Positions 35,706 to 46,455 of a stretch of DNA of 64,000 bases are shown here, one piece after another; position 1 is the first letter of the stretch, and each line of letters begins with the position of its first letter. This DNA comes from Vulcanococcus sp. Clear-D1 (GTDB lineage: Bacteria > Cyanobacteriota > Cyanobacteriia > PCC-6307 > Cyanobiaceae): positions 56,608 through 120,607 of the forward strand of contig NZ_JACVZV010000038.1 in the NCBI RefSeq assembly GCF_014654725.1, in the 5' to 3' direction. Both the position numbers and the translations under genes were made by a program. Under the pieces are notes generated by a model. That model was not told where the DNA came from, ran no database searches, and saw only the letters and a program-made list of their open reading frames with translations.

Positions 35706-37568
35706 GTGGCCAGGATGTGCATCGGATGTGAGCTCAGCCAACAGCTGAGCAGCTGCTTCAGCCAGGCGGTGCTGGCCCGGGCTGGCACCACCAGTCGCCG
35801 CCGGGTGCTGCAGGCCGGCGCACTGATGGCCGCCTCCGCCGTGGCCCCCAGCCTGCTCAAGGGTGATGCTCAGGCCGCACCAGCGAACGGCAAGGCCGAC
35901 TGGCTGTTTGAAGGCGGCACGATTCTCACCATGGAATCCGATCGGCACCGGGCCGAAGCCGTGGCCGTGCGCGGACGCGAGATTGTGTATGTGGGTGACC
36001 GCCGGGGCGCCCAGGCCTGGGTGGGGCCCGCCACCCAGCGCGTGGATCTCAAGGGCGGCACGTTGTTGCCAGGGCTGATTGACAGCCATGTGCACCCGAT
36101 GGTGGGCGCCCTGTTGCGCAGTGGCGTTGGGCTCAAGATTGAGTGGCAGGAACGGGAGGTGCTCGACTCGATCGCCACCTATGTGAAAGCCAATCCCGGC
36201 ACGGGTGTGTTTTTTGGTCAGGGCTGGAATTCAAATCTGTTTCGGGATCAGGGCGGCCCGCATCGGCGTGATTTGGATGCCATCAGTGCTGATCGCCCCA
36301 TCTTTTTCTTCTCCTCCGATGGCCATTCGGGCTGGGCGAATAGCAAAGCGCTAGAGCTTGCCGGGATCACCGCTAAGACGCCTGATCCTCCCGTTGGTGG
36401 TTATGTGCGGGATCAGGATGGTCAGCCGACCGGTTACATCCGCGAAGTGCCGGCGATGCTGCCGGTGATCAATGCGCTCAATCTGCTGGATCCAGGCACC
36501 TATGGGCCAACGCTGCTGAAGCTTCTGCGTCAGTTCTCGGCGATGGGGTTTACCAGTGTGTTTGATGCTGCCCTGCCCTTCGGCCAGATCCCTGTTTTTA
36601 CGGCTGTTCAGCAGTTGGATCAGAAGGGTGATCTGCCCGTGCGCTTGCACACCACACAGGTGGTGACGAGTGAAGACGATGTTCAGAATGCTGTTCAATC
36701 CCTCACGGAGCTTCGAAGCCAGTTCGGCTCAGAGCACTTTCAGATTTCCACGGTCAAGGTTGTCGGCGATGGAGTGATCGAGAATCGGCAGGCTGCCTTG
36801 CTTGAGTCGTATCTCGAGCCTGCCGGAACCCACGGGCGCCTTGCGATTTCTACGGATTCGTTGGTCAAGTTGCTCCGCCAATGTCATCAGGCCGGCTTTG
36901 ATCTGCACTATCACACCATTGGAGATGCGTCCCTCAGGCAGGCCCTCGATGCCTTGGCGACCTGCCGCCAAGCGGGTCAGGCGCCGAAGCTCACCTTGGC
37001 CCATGTGCAGATCGTGGACGATGCGGATCAGGCTCGTCTCGCCAGGTTGAAGCCGTTGATCAGTAGTACGGGCATTTGGTGTATTCGCTTCCAGGAGGTG
37101 GAGAAGGCGATCGGCACCGATCGCTACAACAAGATGTTCCGTTTTGGGCGTTTGCAGCGTGATCACGGGTTGAACGTGGCGCTGGGCAGCGACTGGCCGG
37201 CGACCTATGCGAGCGGCACCCTCGGGATTGAGCCGATGTTGAATGTTCAGGCGGCCATCTTGAGGCAGCCGCCGCCGCCGCTGTTAGAGGCGATGAAGGG
37301 TTCGCTTGGGCCCAATGCTAGTGAACCCCTGCCGCCGATGCAGGATGCTTTCACCCTCAATGGCGCCTTGGAGGCTTACACCATTGCTGGTGCCAGGCAG
37401 TTGGGCATTGATGGCATCACCGGATCGATCAAGGTGGGGAAGCGTGCTGATCTGTGTGTGTTGGATCGGGATCTGACCCGTCTTCCTGCCGATGAGATCT
37501 ATAGCGCTCGCTGCAGGCTCACGTTGATGGATGGAGTGGCTCGTCATGATGCTCGACAGACGACGTAA
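35706..37568 (+). CDS. amidohydrolase 3 family protein with probable Tat signal
   Basis: 620 residues from GTG 35706 or, three codons later, ATG 35715. A twin-arginine-like signal is visible: SRRRVLQAGALMAASAVAP at about 30-48, suggesting export. Metal-site motifs of the metal-dependent hydrolase fold: GLIDSHVHP (about 123-131) with HxH, histidines in YHTIGD and LAHVQI, and ALGSDWPA near 494-501. Relatives are YtcJ-like hydrolases of unknown substrate. It lies between chlB and chlL, which are usually close, and its second half is visibly AT-richer than its neighbours. The substrate is unknown; a link to chlorophyll synthesis is not implied by the family. Confidence 0.85.
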   Translation: MARMCIGCELSQQLSSCFSQAVLARAGTTSRRRVLQAGALMAASAVAPSLLKGDAQAAPANGKADWLFEGGTILTMESDRHRAEAVAVRGREIVYVGDRRGAQAWVGPATQRVDLKGGTLLPGLIDSHVHPMVGALLRSGVGLKIEWQEREVLDSIATYVKANPGTGVFFGQGWNSNLFRDQGGPHRRDLDAISADRPIFFFSSDGHSGWANSKALELAGITAKTPDPPVGGYVRDQDGQPTGYIREVPAMLPVINALNLLDPGTYGPTLLKLLRQFSAMGFTSVFDAALPFGQIPVFTAVQQLDQKGDLPVRLHTTQVVTSEDDVQNAVQSLTELRSQFGSEHFQISTVKVVGDGVIENRQAALLESYLEPAGTHGRLAISTDSLVKLLRQCHQAGFDLHYHTIGDASLRQALDALATCRQAGQAPKLTLAHVQIVDDADQARLARLKPLISSTGIWCIRFQEVEKAIGTDRYNKMFRFGRLQRDHGLNVALGSDWPATYASGTLGIEPMLNVQAAILRQPPPPLLEAMKGSLGPNASEPLPPMQDAFTLNGALEAYTIAGARQLGIDGITGSIKVGKRADLCVLDRDLTRLPADEIYSARCRLTLMDGVARHDARQTT

Positions 37569-37731
37569 ACGTCTTCCTTGATAGCGAGCTTCATGCACAG
37601 ATCTTTGCCTTTGTCCTGAGTATTTGTGCTTATGGATAGGGCGATGTGTGTGCAGATGCGCACGCCTCGGGGATCGATGTTTCGCTTTGCCCTTCCTGCT
37701 GTTGCGTCGTCGCTGTGCGGGGGTTGGATGA

Positions 37732-38637
<906 letters not shown>

Positions 38638-38661
38638 GCCCTCGGGCCCAGCGCTCCTGCC

Positions 38662-39351
38662 TCAGCCCCGGTTGCGCACCGGGTTGCTCAGGCATCCCAA
38701 GCCGCTGATCTCCACCTCCACCACATCGCCATCGCGGAGGAAGCGTGGTGGCTTGCGGCCGGCACCCACGCCGGCAGGCGTGCCTGTGAGGATCACGCTC
38801 CCCGCCAGCAGGGTGGTGCCCTGGCTGAGGTCGCTGATCAGGCGTGCCACCGAGAAGATCATGGTGCTGGTGCTGGCCTGCTGCACCACCTCGCCATTGA
38901 GCCGGGTGGTGAGCAGCAGATCTTGCAGATCGGCGATGCCACGGATCGGTGTGGGGTCACCCAGCGGGCAGAAGGTGTCGAAGCTCTTGCCGCGGCACCA
39001 CTGGCCGCCACTGCCGTGCCACTGCCACCAGCGCTGGCTCACGTCGTTGGCGCAGGCCACGGCTGCGATCACCTCGCGGGCCTGGGCTTCGGGCACATCG
39101 CGGGCGTCGCTGCCCAGGATCACCGCCAGCTCCCCTTCGTAATCCACGCCGATGGGGGGATCGCGGTCGTCGGTGTGGACCACCGGCGGTAGTTCGATCG
39201 CTGCGCCGTTGCCGATCACGCTGGCGGGATTCTTGAGAAACAGCACAGGCCTCTCCGGCAGCTTGAGGGTGCCGGGGTCGGCCAGCTCGGCGGCGTGATC
39301 GGCGTAGTTCTTGCCGATGCAGAGGATGGCGGGAGGCCGGGCGGTGCCCAT
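38662..39351 (-). CDS. fumarylacetoacetate hydrolase family protein
   Basis: 229 residues, with the FAH fold marks ILCIGKNYADHAAE (about 9-22), the metal-binding VDYEGELAVILG (about 69-80) and ILTGTPAGVGAGR (about 196-208). Members include oxaloacetate decarboxylases, acylpyruvases and isomerases of ring-cleavage products; the exact substrate cannot be told. It lies 1 bp downstream of por on the same strand, so the two are probably transcribed together. Confidence 0.85.
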   Translation of the reverse strand: MGTARPPAILCIGKNYADHAAELADPGTLKLPERPVLFLKNPASVIGNGAAIELPPVVHTDDRDPPIGVDYEGELAVILGSDARDVPEAQAREVIAAVACANDVSQRWWQWHGSGGQWCRGKSFDTFCPLGDPTPIRGIADLQDLLLTTRLNGEVVQQASTSTMIFSVARLISDLSQGTTLLAGSVILTGTPAGVGAGRKPPRFLRDGDVVEVEISGLGCLSNPVRNRG

Positions 39352-39352
39352 C

Positions 39353-40375
<1,023 letters not shown>

Positions 40376-40879
40376 TTATCGAGTGGGCTGCGGCTTCTCG
40401 GCGCTGGGCTGTGGCTGCTCAACAGTTGGAAATGGCGCGGCCGCCGTTGAGGGGCTTCCCTGGCCAGGTGTGGTCCACACCACCCGCATGCGATTGGGGG
40501 CGATCCACTGGTCTTGTTCCTGAATCAGCCGCTGCTCCCCGCCGGTGGTGAACAGGCTGTCGAAGCGTTGCTGCGCCTTGTTCAGCTTGGCCTGCTGGAT
40601 GTTGAGCACCGCGGTGATCTCGCCATAGCGATCTAGGCGTTCGCGGTAGGCGCCGCCGAGCCGCACCAAGCTCACCACGGCCACCAATCCGAGGCCCACC
40701 TTCAAGGTGAGACCGATGCCACTGCAGAGCTTTTCCTGGGCAGGTGTGGAGGGCCGCAGGGAAGGCGGTGGCGTCAGCGTGGCCAGTGACGACGATCTTG
40801 GTGCGTGGCCAGCGGTGCTGCGCTTACCCCGTGGCGCGGATCGCTTCTGCGATGGCTGGGCGGTGCGGGGCAGGCTCAA
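40376..40879 (-). CDS. single-pass membrane protein of unknown function
   Basis: 167 residues if it starts at TTG 40879. A basic, Ser/Pro-rich N-terminus (1-48) precedes one hydrophobic helix (GIGLTLKVGLGLVAVVSLVRLGG, shown in part, about 53-72), then a probable coiled coil (YRERLDRYGEITAVLNIQQA, about 75-94), and a Pro-rich tail. This plan, helix plus coiled coil, resembles small envelope or division-associated proteins but I recognise no family. It lies between psaM and por on the same strand. Confidence 0.6.
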   Translation of the reverse strand: MSLPRTAQPSQKRSAPRGKRSTAGHAPRSSSLATLTPPPSLRPSTPAQEKLCSGIGLTLKVGLGLVAVVSLVRLGGAYRERLDRYGEITAVLNIQQAKLNKAQQRFDSLFTTGGEQRLIQEQDQWIAPNRMRVVWTTPGQGSPSTAAAPFPTVEQPQPSAEKPQPTR

Positions 40880-40890
40880 GGCTTGCGGAG

Positions 40891-40927
40891 CGTGGTTGTG
40901 GCCCGCTTTTAGCAGGCCACAACCACG
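40891..40927 (-). repeat. 13-bp perfect inverted repeat between psaM and the next gene
   Basis: CGTGGTTGTGGCC (40891-40903) and GGCCACAACCACG (40915-40927) are exact reverse complements with an 11-base loop. It lies 11 bp after the psaM stop on the minus strand and 11 bp before the TTG of the next gene. It has no T run afterwards, so it may stabilise the short psaM transcript or weaken read-through. Confidence 0.6.
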
Positions 40928-40938
40928 CTGCCAAGGGA

Positions 40939-41040
40939 TCAGGCGCGGTAAAGGCTGGCGGCCAGACGAACGGCGAGCACACCCGCGTGGGCAGCCACCA
41001 CCAGGGCAATCAGCACTTCGGCCTGGGTGAGGGACGTCAT
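40939..41040 (-). CDS. psaM: photosystem I reaction centre subunit XII (PsaM)
   Basis: 33 residues, ATG at 41040 to TGA at 40939: a short acidic start (MTSLTQAEVLIALVVAAHAG), a single membrane helix and a basic end RLAASLYRA. The ALVVA...A.LA.RL...LY pattern is that of PsaM, the smallest stromal-edge subunit at the trimer interface of cyanobacterial photosystem I. Length fits (about 30-34). It is upstream of por on the same strand. Confidence 0.88.
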   Translation of the reverse strand: MTSLTQAEVLIALVVAAHAGVLAVRLAASLYRA

Positions 41041-41199
41041 GGCCTGATTCAAAGCAGAAATCCAGCCCATTCTTCCGCAGTTGCAGGGCCTTGCCAGGGC
41101 TTGGCCCTTGGCCTGTCACAGCTCGACACCCCCCTCGTTCCAGCTGCTGGCTACGGTCGACTCCCATTGCCTGCCATTGCCTTGTCCCCTGCAGGACCC

Positions 41200-41658
41200 G
41201 TGTTGATCGCCCAGCAACAGGTGCTGGAGCGCAGCCTGGCCCCGCTGGAGCCCTGGTTTTCCCTGGAGCCGGAGGCGTTGCTGCAGCAGAGCGGCAGCCT
41301 TGAGCTGAATTTCGAGTGGCCTCGTGCCAGCGACGATCCCCGCGAGCTCTCTGAAATCCCGGAGCTGCGGGTGTGGAGCCTGCGGGCTGACGCCCTCTGC
41401 CCCTGGCTGCCGCTGTTGCTGGAGCGCAGCAGCGGCCAGCTCACCCGCCATGTGGCGATGCTCCTGCCCCACAGCTTCAGCCGCAGCGAAGGCATTCGCT
41501 TTGCGCCCGACAGCCTTGAGCTGTGGATGACCCATCGGCTCTTCCTGCTCGATCACTGGTCCCGGGGCCACGGCCTCAATTGCCGCGGCAACCTCGAGCA
41601 GATGTCAGCGGTGCTCGGCTTTGAGCTCGATGGCAGCTTCTGGCAGGGGCTCAGCTGA
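41200..41658 (+). CDS. CRR6-like NDH-1 assembly factor (DUF1817)
   Basis: 152 residues from GTG 41200. Conserved family text: DDPRELSEIPELRVWSLRAD (about 46-65), PWLPLLLERSSGQL and AMLLPHSFSRSEGIRF. In plants CRR6 is needed for maturation of the NdhI subunit of NDH-1; the cyanobacterial homologue has the same role in NDH-1 assembly. A 160-bp gap separates it from divergent psaM. Its end overlaps the stop of the TSUP gene by 8 bp. Confidence 0.87.
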   Translation: MLIAQQQVLERSLAPLEPWFSLEPEALLQQSGSLELNFEWPRASDDPRELSEIPELRVWSLRADALCPWLPLLLERSSGQLTRHVAMLLPHSFSRSEGIRFAPDSLELWMTHRLFLLDHWSRGHGLNCRGNLEQMSAVLGFELDGSFWQGLS

Positions 41659-42409
41659 GGGCAAGAGTCACGGCCCTGCGCGTGGCATCCAGCGCCAGCA
41701 GCACGCACAGCAGCCGCAGCAGCCACACCAACTTCGTCTCGCTCACCGATTGCAGCCGCGAGGCCGACCACTGGGCGGCCACGGCGGCGGCGCCCCCGAG
41801 CAGCAGCCCCATGCCGAGGTTGCCCCGGCCATCGCTGGTGAAGGTCACCGCGGCTGTCGCCGCTGAGGCGCACACCGCGATCGTGCTCAGCCGGATCGCC
41901 TGATACACGCGGATCCCCAGGCCCTGCACCATCAGCGGCACCATCACCAGCCCGCCGCCAACCCCCAACAACCCGCTCGACCATCCCGCCACCAGGCCCA
42001 CGCCGCTGAGCCCCGCCAAAGGGAGCTGCTCCGGGGCATCGCTCTGGTCGCTGCGGCGCGGTGCAATCACCAGGGCCAAGACGCCATACATCAAGGCCTG
42101 CAGGCCGAGCAGATGCCATCCCTCCAGGCCATCGCCGGCCCGGCTGAACACCAGCGCCCCCGCGATGGCCCCACCGGCAATGGCCAGCACGGCACGGGTG
42201 GGCACTTGGCCGCTGCGCAGGTGGGCCCAGCTGCCCGCCAGGGTGGTGGGCAGGATCGCCAGGGTGCTGGTCGCGAGGGCTTGGTGCGGCGTCAGCCCCA
42301 CCGCGAGCAGCAATGGCGAAAAGATCAAGCCCCCGCCGATCCCCAGCAGACCCGAGAGCAGCCCTGCCACCAGGCCAAGGGGCAGCAGCGGCAACAGGTC
42401 CCAGGGCAT
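41651..42409 (-). CDS. TSUP/TauE-SafE family membrane exporter
   Basis: 252 residues from ATG 42409 (a TTG 15 bp upstream is also possible). Two halves, each with the hallmark GLLGIGGGLIFSPLL (about 20-34) and SGLLGVGGGLVMVPLM (about 147-162), and seven or eight helices. The family moves small sulfur-containing or organic anions such as sulfite. Substrate is unknown here. Confidence 0.87.
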   Translation of the reverse strand: MPWDLLPLLPLGLVAGLLSGLLGIGGGLIFSPLLLAVGLTPHQALATSTLAILPTTLAGSWAHLRSGQVPTRAVLAIAGGAIAGALVFSRAGDGLEGWHLLGLQALMYGVLALVIAPRRSDQSDAPEQLPLAGLSGVGLVAGWSSGLLGVGGGLVMVPLMVQGLGIRVYQAIRLSTIAVCASAATAAVTFTSDGRGNLGMGLLLGGAAAVAAQWSASRLQSVSETKLVWLLRLLCVLLALDATRRAVTLALS

Positions 42410-42444
42410 GCGCGGCCGCGGCAAGGTGGTTCCAGCATCCCTGA

Positions 42445-43173
42445 GTGCTGTTGAGCGCGGCTGTGCCCTGGCGTTGGATTCCGCCGATCACGGCGCCGGC
42501 GGCCACCCAGATGGCGATCGATCGCTGGATGCTGCAGCAGCTGCTCGCCGGCGGACCGCCGATGCTGCGGCTGTATCGATGGAGTCGCCCGGCTCTTTCG
42601 CTGGGGCGGCACCAACAGCGTTGGCCGGCGCAGTGGCGCGATGAACCCCTGGAGCTGGTGCGTCGCCCAAGTGGCGGACGGGCCGTGCTCCATGCCGGCG
42701 AGCTCACCTATGCCCTGGCGTTCACCCCCCAGACGCGCGATCGCGAAGCGGTGTATCGCCATTGCTGCCAGTGGTTGCAGCAGGCTCTCGCCAACGCCGG
42801 AGAGCCGCTGCAGTTCGGCCAGGCCAGCCCTGCGGCAGCAGCCCAGCGCAGCAGCTGTTTCGCTACCGCCACGGCGGCCGACCTGGTGACTGCCCGTGGT
42901 GCCAAGCGCATCGGCAGCGCCCAGTTCTGGCATGGGCCGGCCTTGCTCCAGCACGGCAGCCTCTTGCTCGATCCGCCTGCGGCGCTCTGGCAGCGGCTGT
43001 TTCAGGCTGATCCACCAGCGCTGGCGCCCTTGCCATGGGGCCGTGAAGCGCTCGAGCAGCAATTGCGCGAGGCCGCCGAGGAGCACCTGTGCACGGAAGG
43101 CCTGATCAGTGAGCCCCTCAGCCCCGAGGAATGGGCGGCTGTGCGGGTGCTTGAACCCTTGAGCCGCGTCTGA
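42445..43173 (+). CDS. lipoate-protein ligase A / octanoyltransferase-type protein (LplA/LipM fold)
   Basis: 242 residues from GTG 42445. The biotin/lipoate ligase fold shows in QMAIDRWMLQQL (about 22-33), LYRWSRPALSLGRHQ (about 43-57) and the lipoyl-binding RRPSGGRAVLHAGELTYAL (about 73-91). The usual lysine region is GAKRIGSAQFWHGPALLQHGS. It likely attaches lipoyl or octanoyl groups to dehydrogenase subunits; which donor it uses cannot be told. GC-rich and packed 7 bp before the convergent protease gene. Confidence 0.82.
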   Translation: MLLSAAVPWRWIPPITAPAATQMAIDRWMLQQLLAGGPPMLRLYRWSRPALSLGRHQQRWPAQWRDEPLELVRRPSGGRAVLHAGELTYALAFTPQTRDREAVYRHCCQWLQQALANAGEPLQFGQASPAAAAQRSSCFATATAADLVTARGAKRIGSAQFWHGPALLQHGSLLLDPPAALWQRLFQADPPALAPLPWGREALEQQLREAAEEHLCTEGLISEPLSPEEWAAVRVLEPLSRV

Positions 43174-43179
43174 GCGGGC

Positions 43180-44406
43180 TCAGCCTTCGCCGCTGGCTTC
43201 GATGCTGCGGGCCACAGGGGCCAGCCCCATCCCGAGCGGATACACGCCCTGGCGGCGGGCCGCTTCGAGGATCGCCTGGGGCAGGCGAACACCCAGCTTC
43301 TCCAACACCCGCTCAGCCAACTCCGGCCGCTCCAGCGTGCCGCTGGGGAGCCCCGCCGGGCCCATCACCAGCAGCCGCGGTGTGTCGGGCTGATCGAGGC
43401 GGAGCACGGCTTGCCAGAGCGGGGCCTCGGCACTGATCTGCGGCAGCTCATCGAGGGGCTGCAGGTGATCACCCACCCGCTCCTGCTCCCAACGCTGCAC
43501 GGGCAGGTGTTGCAGGGGGGCATCGGTGATGAAGCCCTGCCATCGGCCCTGGCGAGTCACCAATAGCCAATCCGCCAGGCCATGGCCATCGCTCAGGCGC
43601 AGGCGGCTCAGTTGCTTCAGGGTGCTGTCGGCTTCCAGCACGCGGAAGCGGCGCTGGGCCGCATCTTTCACCTTGAGTTGGCGCAGCACCCCCTGCAGGG
43701 CGAGCAGCTGGCTCTGGCTTCGGGCGGCCCCGAGACCAAACCAGCCCAGCAGCATCAGCCAGAGGCCCCCCACGCTGGCCCCGCGCAGCAACAGCACCAC
43801 GCCCAGGCCGATCGCCGCAAGCGAGAGAAAGCGGCCTGTGGCGGTGGCCACTTGGGTGCCTTTGCGCTGGCTGCCGCTGAATTGCCACACCAGCGCCTTG
43901 AGGATCAGGCCCCCATCGAGTGGCAGGCCGGGCAGCAGGTTGAACAGCGCCAGGATCAGGTTGAGGCCGCCGAGCTCGTTCACCATCGCGCCCAGCAGGG
44001 GCGAGGCATGGGCTGCGCTATGCCCCCCCGCCAGCAAGAGGGCTGCCAGGATCAGGCTCACCAGCGGCCCGGCAGCCGCCACCATCAGCGAACCGAGGGC
44101 GGTGGGGCACTCCCGCTCCACGCTGGCCACGCCCCCCAACAGAAACAGGGTGATGCTGCGCACCTGAACGCCCTGCTGCAGGGCCACCAGCGAGTGGCCC
44201 AGTTCATGCAGCAGCACCGACACGAACAACAGCACGGCGGTGAGCAGCCCCAGCCCCCACAGCTCGAGGCTGGTGCCGCTGCTGCTCAGCTGCTGGCTGT
44301 ATTGCTGCTGGAAGGCCACGGTGGCCAGGCCCAGGATCACGAACCAGCTGGGATGGATGCGCAGGGGAATGCCGCGGATCGTCAGCAGCTGCCAGCCCTC
44401 GCCCAC
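43180..44406 (-). CDS. site-2 protease (M50) with CBS domains
   Basis: 408 residues starting at GTG 44406. Membrane part with the zinc-binding HELGH motif at 67-71 and the second motif NLLPGLPLDGG at about 158-168, in which Asp completes the site. A pair of CBS modules follows at about 245-375 (LADWLLVTRQGRWQGFITDA; RLLVMGPAGLPSG). Proteins of this type cut membrane-embedded regulators, and the CBS pair probably senses adenine nucleotides. The substrate is not known. Confidence 0.9.
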   Translation of the reverse strand: MGEGWQLLTIRGIPLRIHPSWFVILGLATVAFQQQYSQQLSSSGTSLELWGLGLLTAVLLFVSVLLHELGHSLVALQQGVQVRSITLFLLGGVASVERECPTALGSLMVAAAGPLVSLILAALLLAGGHSAAHASPLLGAMVNELGGLNLILALFNLLPGLPLDGGLILKALVWQFSGSQRKGTQVATATGRFLSLAAIGLGVVLLLRGASVGGLWLMLLGWFGLGAARSQSQLLALQGVLRQLKVKDAAQRRFRVLEADSTLKQLSRLRLSDGHGLADWLLVTRQGRWQGFITDAPLQHLPVQRWEQERVGDHLQPLDELPQISAEAPLWQAVLRLDQPDTPRLLVMGPAGLPSGTLERPELAERVLEKLGVRLPQAILEAARRQGVYPLGMGLAPVARSIEASGEG

Positions 44407-44462
44407 GCGGTGCGTCCCAATGGCTCGATCCTAGAAAGGCCTGGCTGCTGCGGCCGATTGCC

Positions 44463-45131
44463 ATGCTGCTGAAGGTGTGCGGGCTCCGCTCAGCCCAACA
44501 GGCCGCTGCGGTAGCGGCCCTCGGAGCCGATGCCATCGGTGTGATTGGCGTGCCACAGTCGCCGCGCTGGCTGGCCCCGGAACATCGGCGGGCCCTGTTT
44601 GAGGCAGTGGGTGCGGCACGCCCGGGGTGCCTGGGCGTCCTGGTGGTGGCGGATCCCGCCGCAGCTGAGCTGCCGCACTTGGGGCCTGCGGCCGGCCATC
44701 AGGTGCTGCAACTGCATGGCGGCGAAACGCCCGAGCGTTGCGCTGAACTGCGCGATCAGCTCGGCCCTGAGCTGATCCTCTGGAAGGCCCTGCGCATTCG
44801 CAGCCAGGCCGATCTGGAGCGGGCCGCGGCCTACGCCTCCGTGGTGGATGCCCTCTTGCTGGATGCCTGGGTGCCCGATCAGTTGGGCGGCACCGGCCAC
44901 CGCATTCCGATCGAATGGTTGGAGGGTTTCCGGCCGGCGCTGCCCTGGTGGCTGGCAGGCGGCATCACAGCGGAGCGAGTGCCCGCCGCGCTTCAGACGC
45001 TTCAGGCCTCACCGCCAGTAGGGGTGGATGCCTCCAGCGGCGTGGAGCGTGCTCCGGGTGATAAGGATCTCGATCGGGTGGCGCAACTCGTGGCTGCTGT
45101 GGCCGCATTCCGGCAGGATCGGGCCAACTGA
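44463..45131 (+). CDS. trpF: phosphoribosylanthranilate isomerase
   Basis: 222 residues from ATG 44463. Beta/alpha barrel with the catalytic start LLKVCGLRSAQQA (2-14; Cys6), GVIGVPQSPRW near 27-37, VLQLHGGETPE (about 79-89), LLDAWVPDQLGGTGH (about 132-146) and the phosphate-binding LAGGITAERV (about 163-172) and GVDASSGVE (about 188-196). It catalyses the third step of tryptophan synthesis. Confidence 0.95.
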   Translation: MLLKVCGLRSAQQAAAVAALGADAIGVIGVPQSPRWLAPEHRRALFEAVGAARPGCLGVLVVADPAAAELPHLGPAAGHQVLQLHGGETPERCAELRDQLGPELILWKALRIRSQADLERAAAYASVVDALLLDAWVPDQLGGTGHRIPIEWLEGFRPALPWWLAGGITAERVPAALQTLQASPPVGVDASSGVERAPGDKDLDRVAQLVAAVAAFRQDRAN

Positions 45132-45142
45132 AGGCCTCTCAC

Positions 45143-45664
45143 ATGCCCTTGTTCCTTGCCCTGTCTCCCCACACGCTGCGTTTGGCGCTGCCGGCCGCGG
45201 CTGCCGTGATCGCGGCGTCGCTCCCGCTTCAGGCGCAGGATCTGGTGGGATGCCGGCTGGTGGGCGCCACGCTCCAGTGCGTACCCGGGGTGGATGAGAG
45301 CCCGCAGCTGCAGATCGAGCAGCTGCAACAGCAGATCTCCACGGATATCCAGCTCGAGGGCGTCGTGCAGCAGCGCATCAACGGCTTGCAACAGCTGGTG
45401 CTCGAGGGCAACGCTGTTGTGGGTGCTGCCCTCACCGCGACAGCTGTGGCTGATGCCCAGGCCGCGCTGCCGACAGCGAACTACCACTGGTACCGGCTCA
45501 AGCCTGGGCAGCGCAGTTGGGTGTTGATTGAAGGTGCCAACGGCACCACCTACGTGCCTGCGCCGGTGGATATCGGCCAAAGCGTGATGGTGGTGGCCGT
45601 GGTCAACGACAACGGCACGGTGAAACGCGTGGCGTCTCAGCCGGTTGGCCCGGTACAGCCGTAG
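45143..45664 (+). CDS. secreted protein of unknown function
   Basis: 173 residues from ATG 45143. A signal peptide is likely (hydrophobic 13-26, then ASLPLQAQD near 25-33). The mature part starts with a short disulfide candidate (CRLVGATLQC, about 37-46), then a Gln-rich helix (QLQIEQLQQQISTDIQ) and a beta-rich domain with YHWYRLKPGQRSW. No family recognised. It follows trpF by 11 bp and might be transcribed with it. Confidence 0.62.
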   Translation: MPLFLALSPHTLRLALPAAAAVIAASLPLQAQDLVGCRLVGATLQCVPGVDESPQLQIEQLQQQISTDIQLEGVVQQRINGLQQLVLEGNAVVGAALTATAVADAQAALPTANYHWYRLKPGQRSWVLIEGANGTTYVPAPVDIGQSVMVVAVVNDNGTVKRVASQPVGPVQP

Positions 45665-45711
45665 TAACCAGCGCAACGGGCTTCAGCGCCGCGAAAGTCA
45701 GTGCCGCGAAG

Positions 45712-46434
45712 TCAGTGCAGCAGGAGTGATTCCTGCTGCTTGACCAGCTCGAAGAATTCAGCCTTGAGACTGGGGTCGTGGCGGAAATCGCCGCGCACGA
45801 CAGAATTCACCATGCTGGTTTGGGGTTCTTTCACGCCGCGCCACTTCATGCAGTAGTGCTGGGCCTTCACCAGAATTGCCAGGCCCTGAGGTTCACACAG
45901 GCGCTCAATTTCATCAGCAAGGATCATCACCGCTTCTTCTTGGATGTGGGGGCGTGAGAACACCCAATCCGCCACACGGGAGAACTTCGACAGGCCGATC
46001 ACACGATCACCCGGTTTGATCCCAATCCAGCAATTGCCGAGGATGGGAACCAGGTGGTGGGAGCAGGCGGAGCGCACCGTGATCGGCCCCACGGTGTAGA
46101 TCTCATCCAGCTTCTTCACGTTGGGGAAGCTGGCGATCTTCGGCTGCTCGTGATAGCGGCCTTTGAACACTTCGTGCAGATACATCCGAGCTACGCGCTC
46201 GGCTGTTTCTTCAGTGTTGTGGTCGTTGTCGATATCGATCACGAGGCTGCGCAGCAGCTCACGTACCTTGCCGGCCACCTCAATTTCGAGCTGTTCGAGC
46301 TCGCCCTCGGCGAGATGATCAGCGATGTTGTCGTTGGCGAGGTAGGGAACGCCAGTCGCTTCAAGACGATCGCGAATGCGGCGGCTCACGGGAGCCAGCT
46401 GGCCGGAAACGCTTGAAGGAAGAGTGGAAGTCAT
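45712..46434 (-). CDS. folE: GTP cyclohydrolase I
   Basis: 240 residues from ATG 46434. After an N-terminal extension of about 50 residues the type I core follows: ERVARMYLHEVFKG, the zinc-site CSHHLVPILG (Cys and His), and IGLSKFSRVADWVFSRPHIQ, ending in CMKWRGVKEP with the second zinc cysteine. It makes dihydroneopterin triphosphate, the first step to folate and other pterins. Usual size is about 190-220; the N-terminal extension is probably regulatory or disordered. Confidence 0.95.
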   Translation of the reverse strand: MTSTLPSSVSGQLAPVSRRIRDRLEATGVPYLANDNIADHLAEGELEQLEIEVAGKVRELLRSLVIDIDNDHNTEETAERVARMYLHEVFKGRYHEQPKIASFPNVKKLDEIYTVGPITVRSACSHHLVPILGNCWIGIKPGDRVIGLSKFSRVADWVFSRPHIQEEAVMILADEIERLCEPQGLAILVKAQHYCMKWRGVKEPQTSMVNSVVRGDFRHDPSLKAEFFELVKQQESLLLH

Positions 46435-46455
46435 GGATAAATCCCGCGCGGCGAA

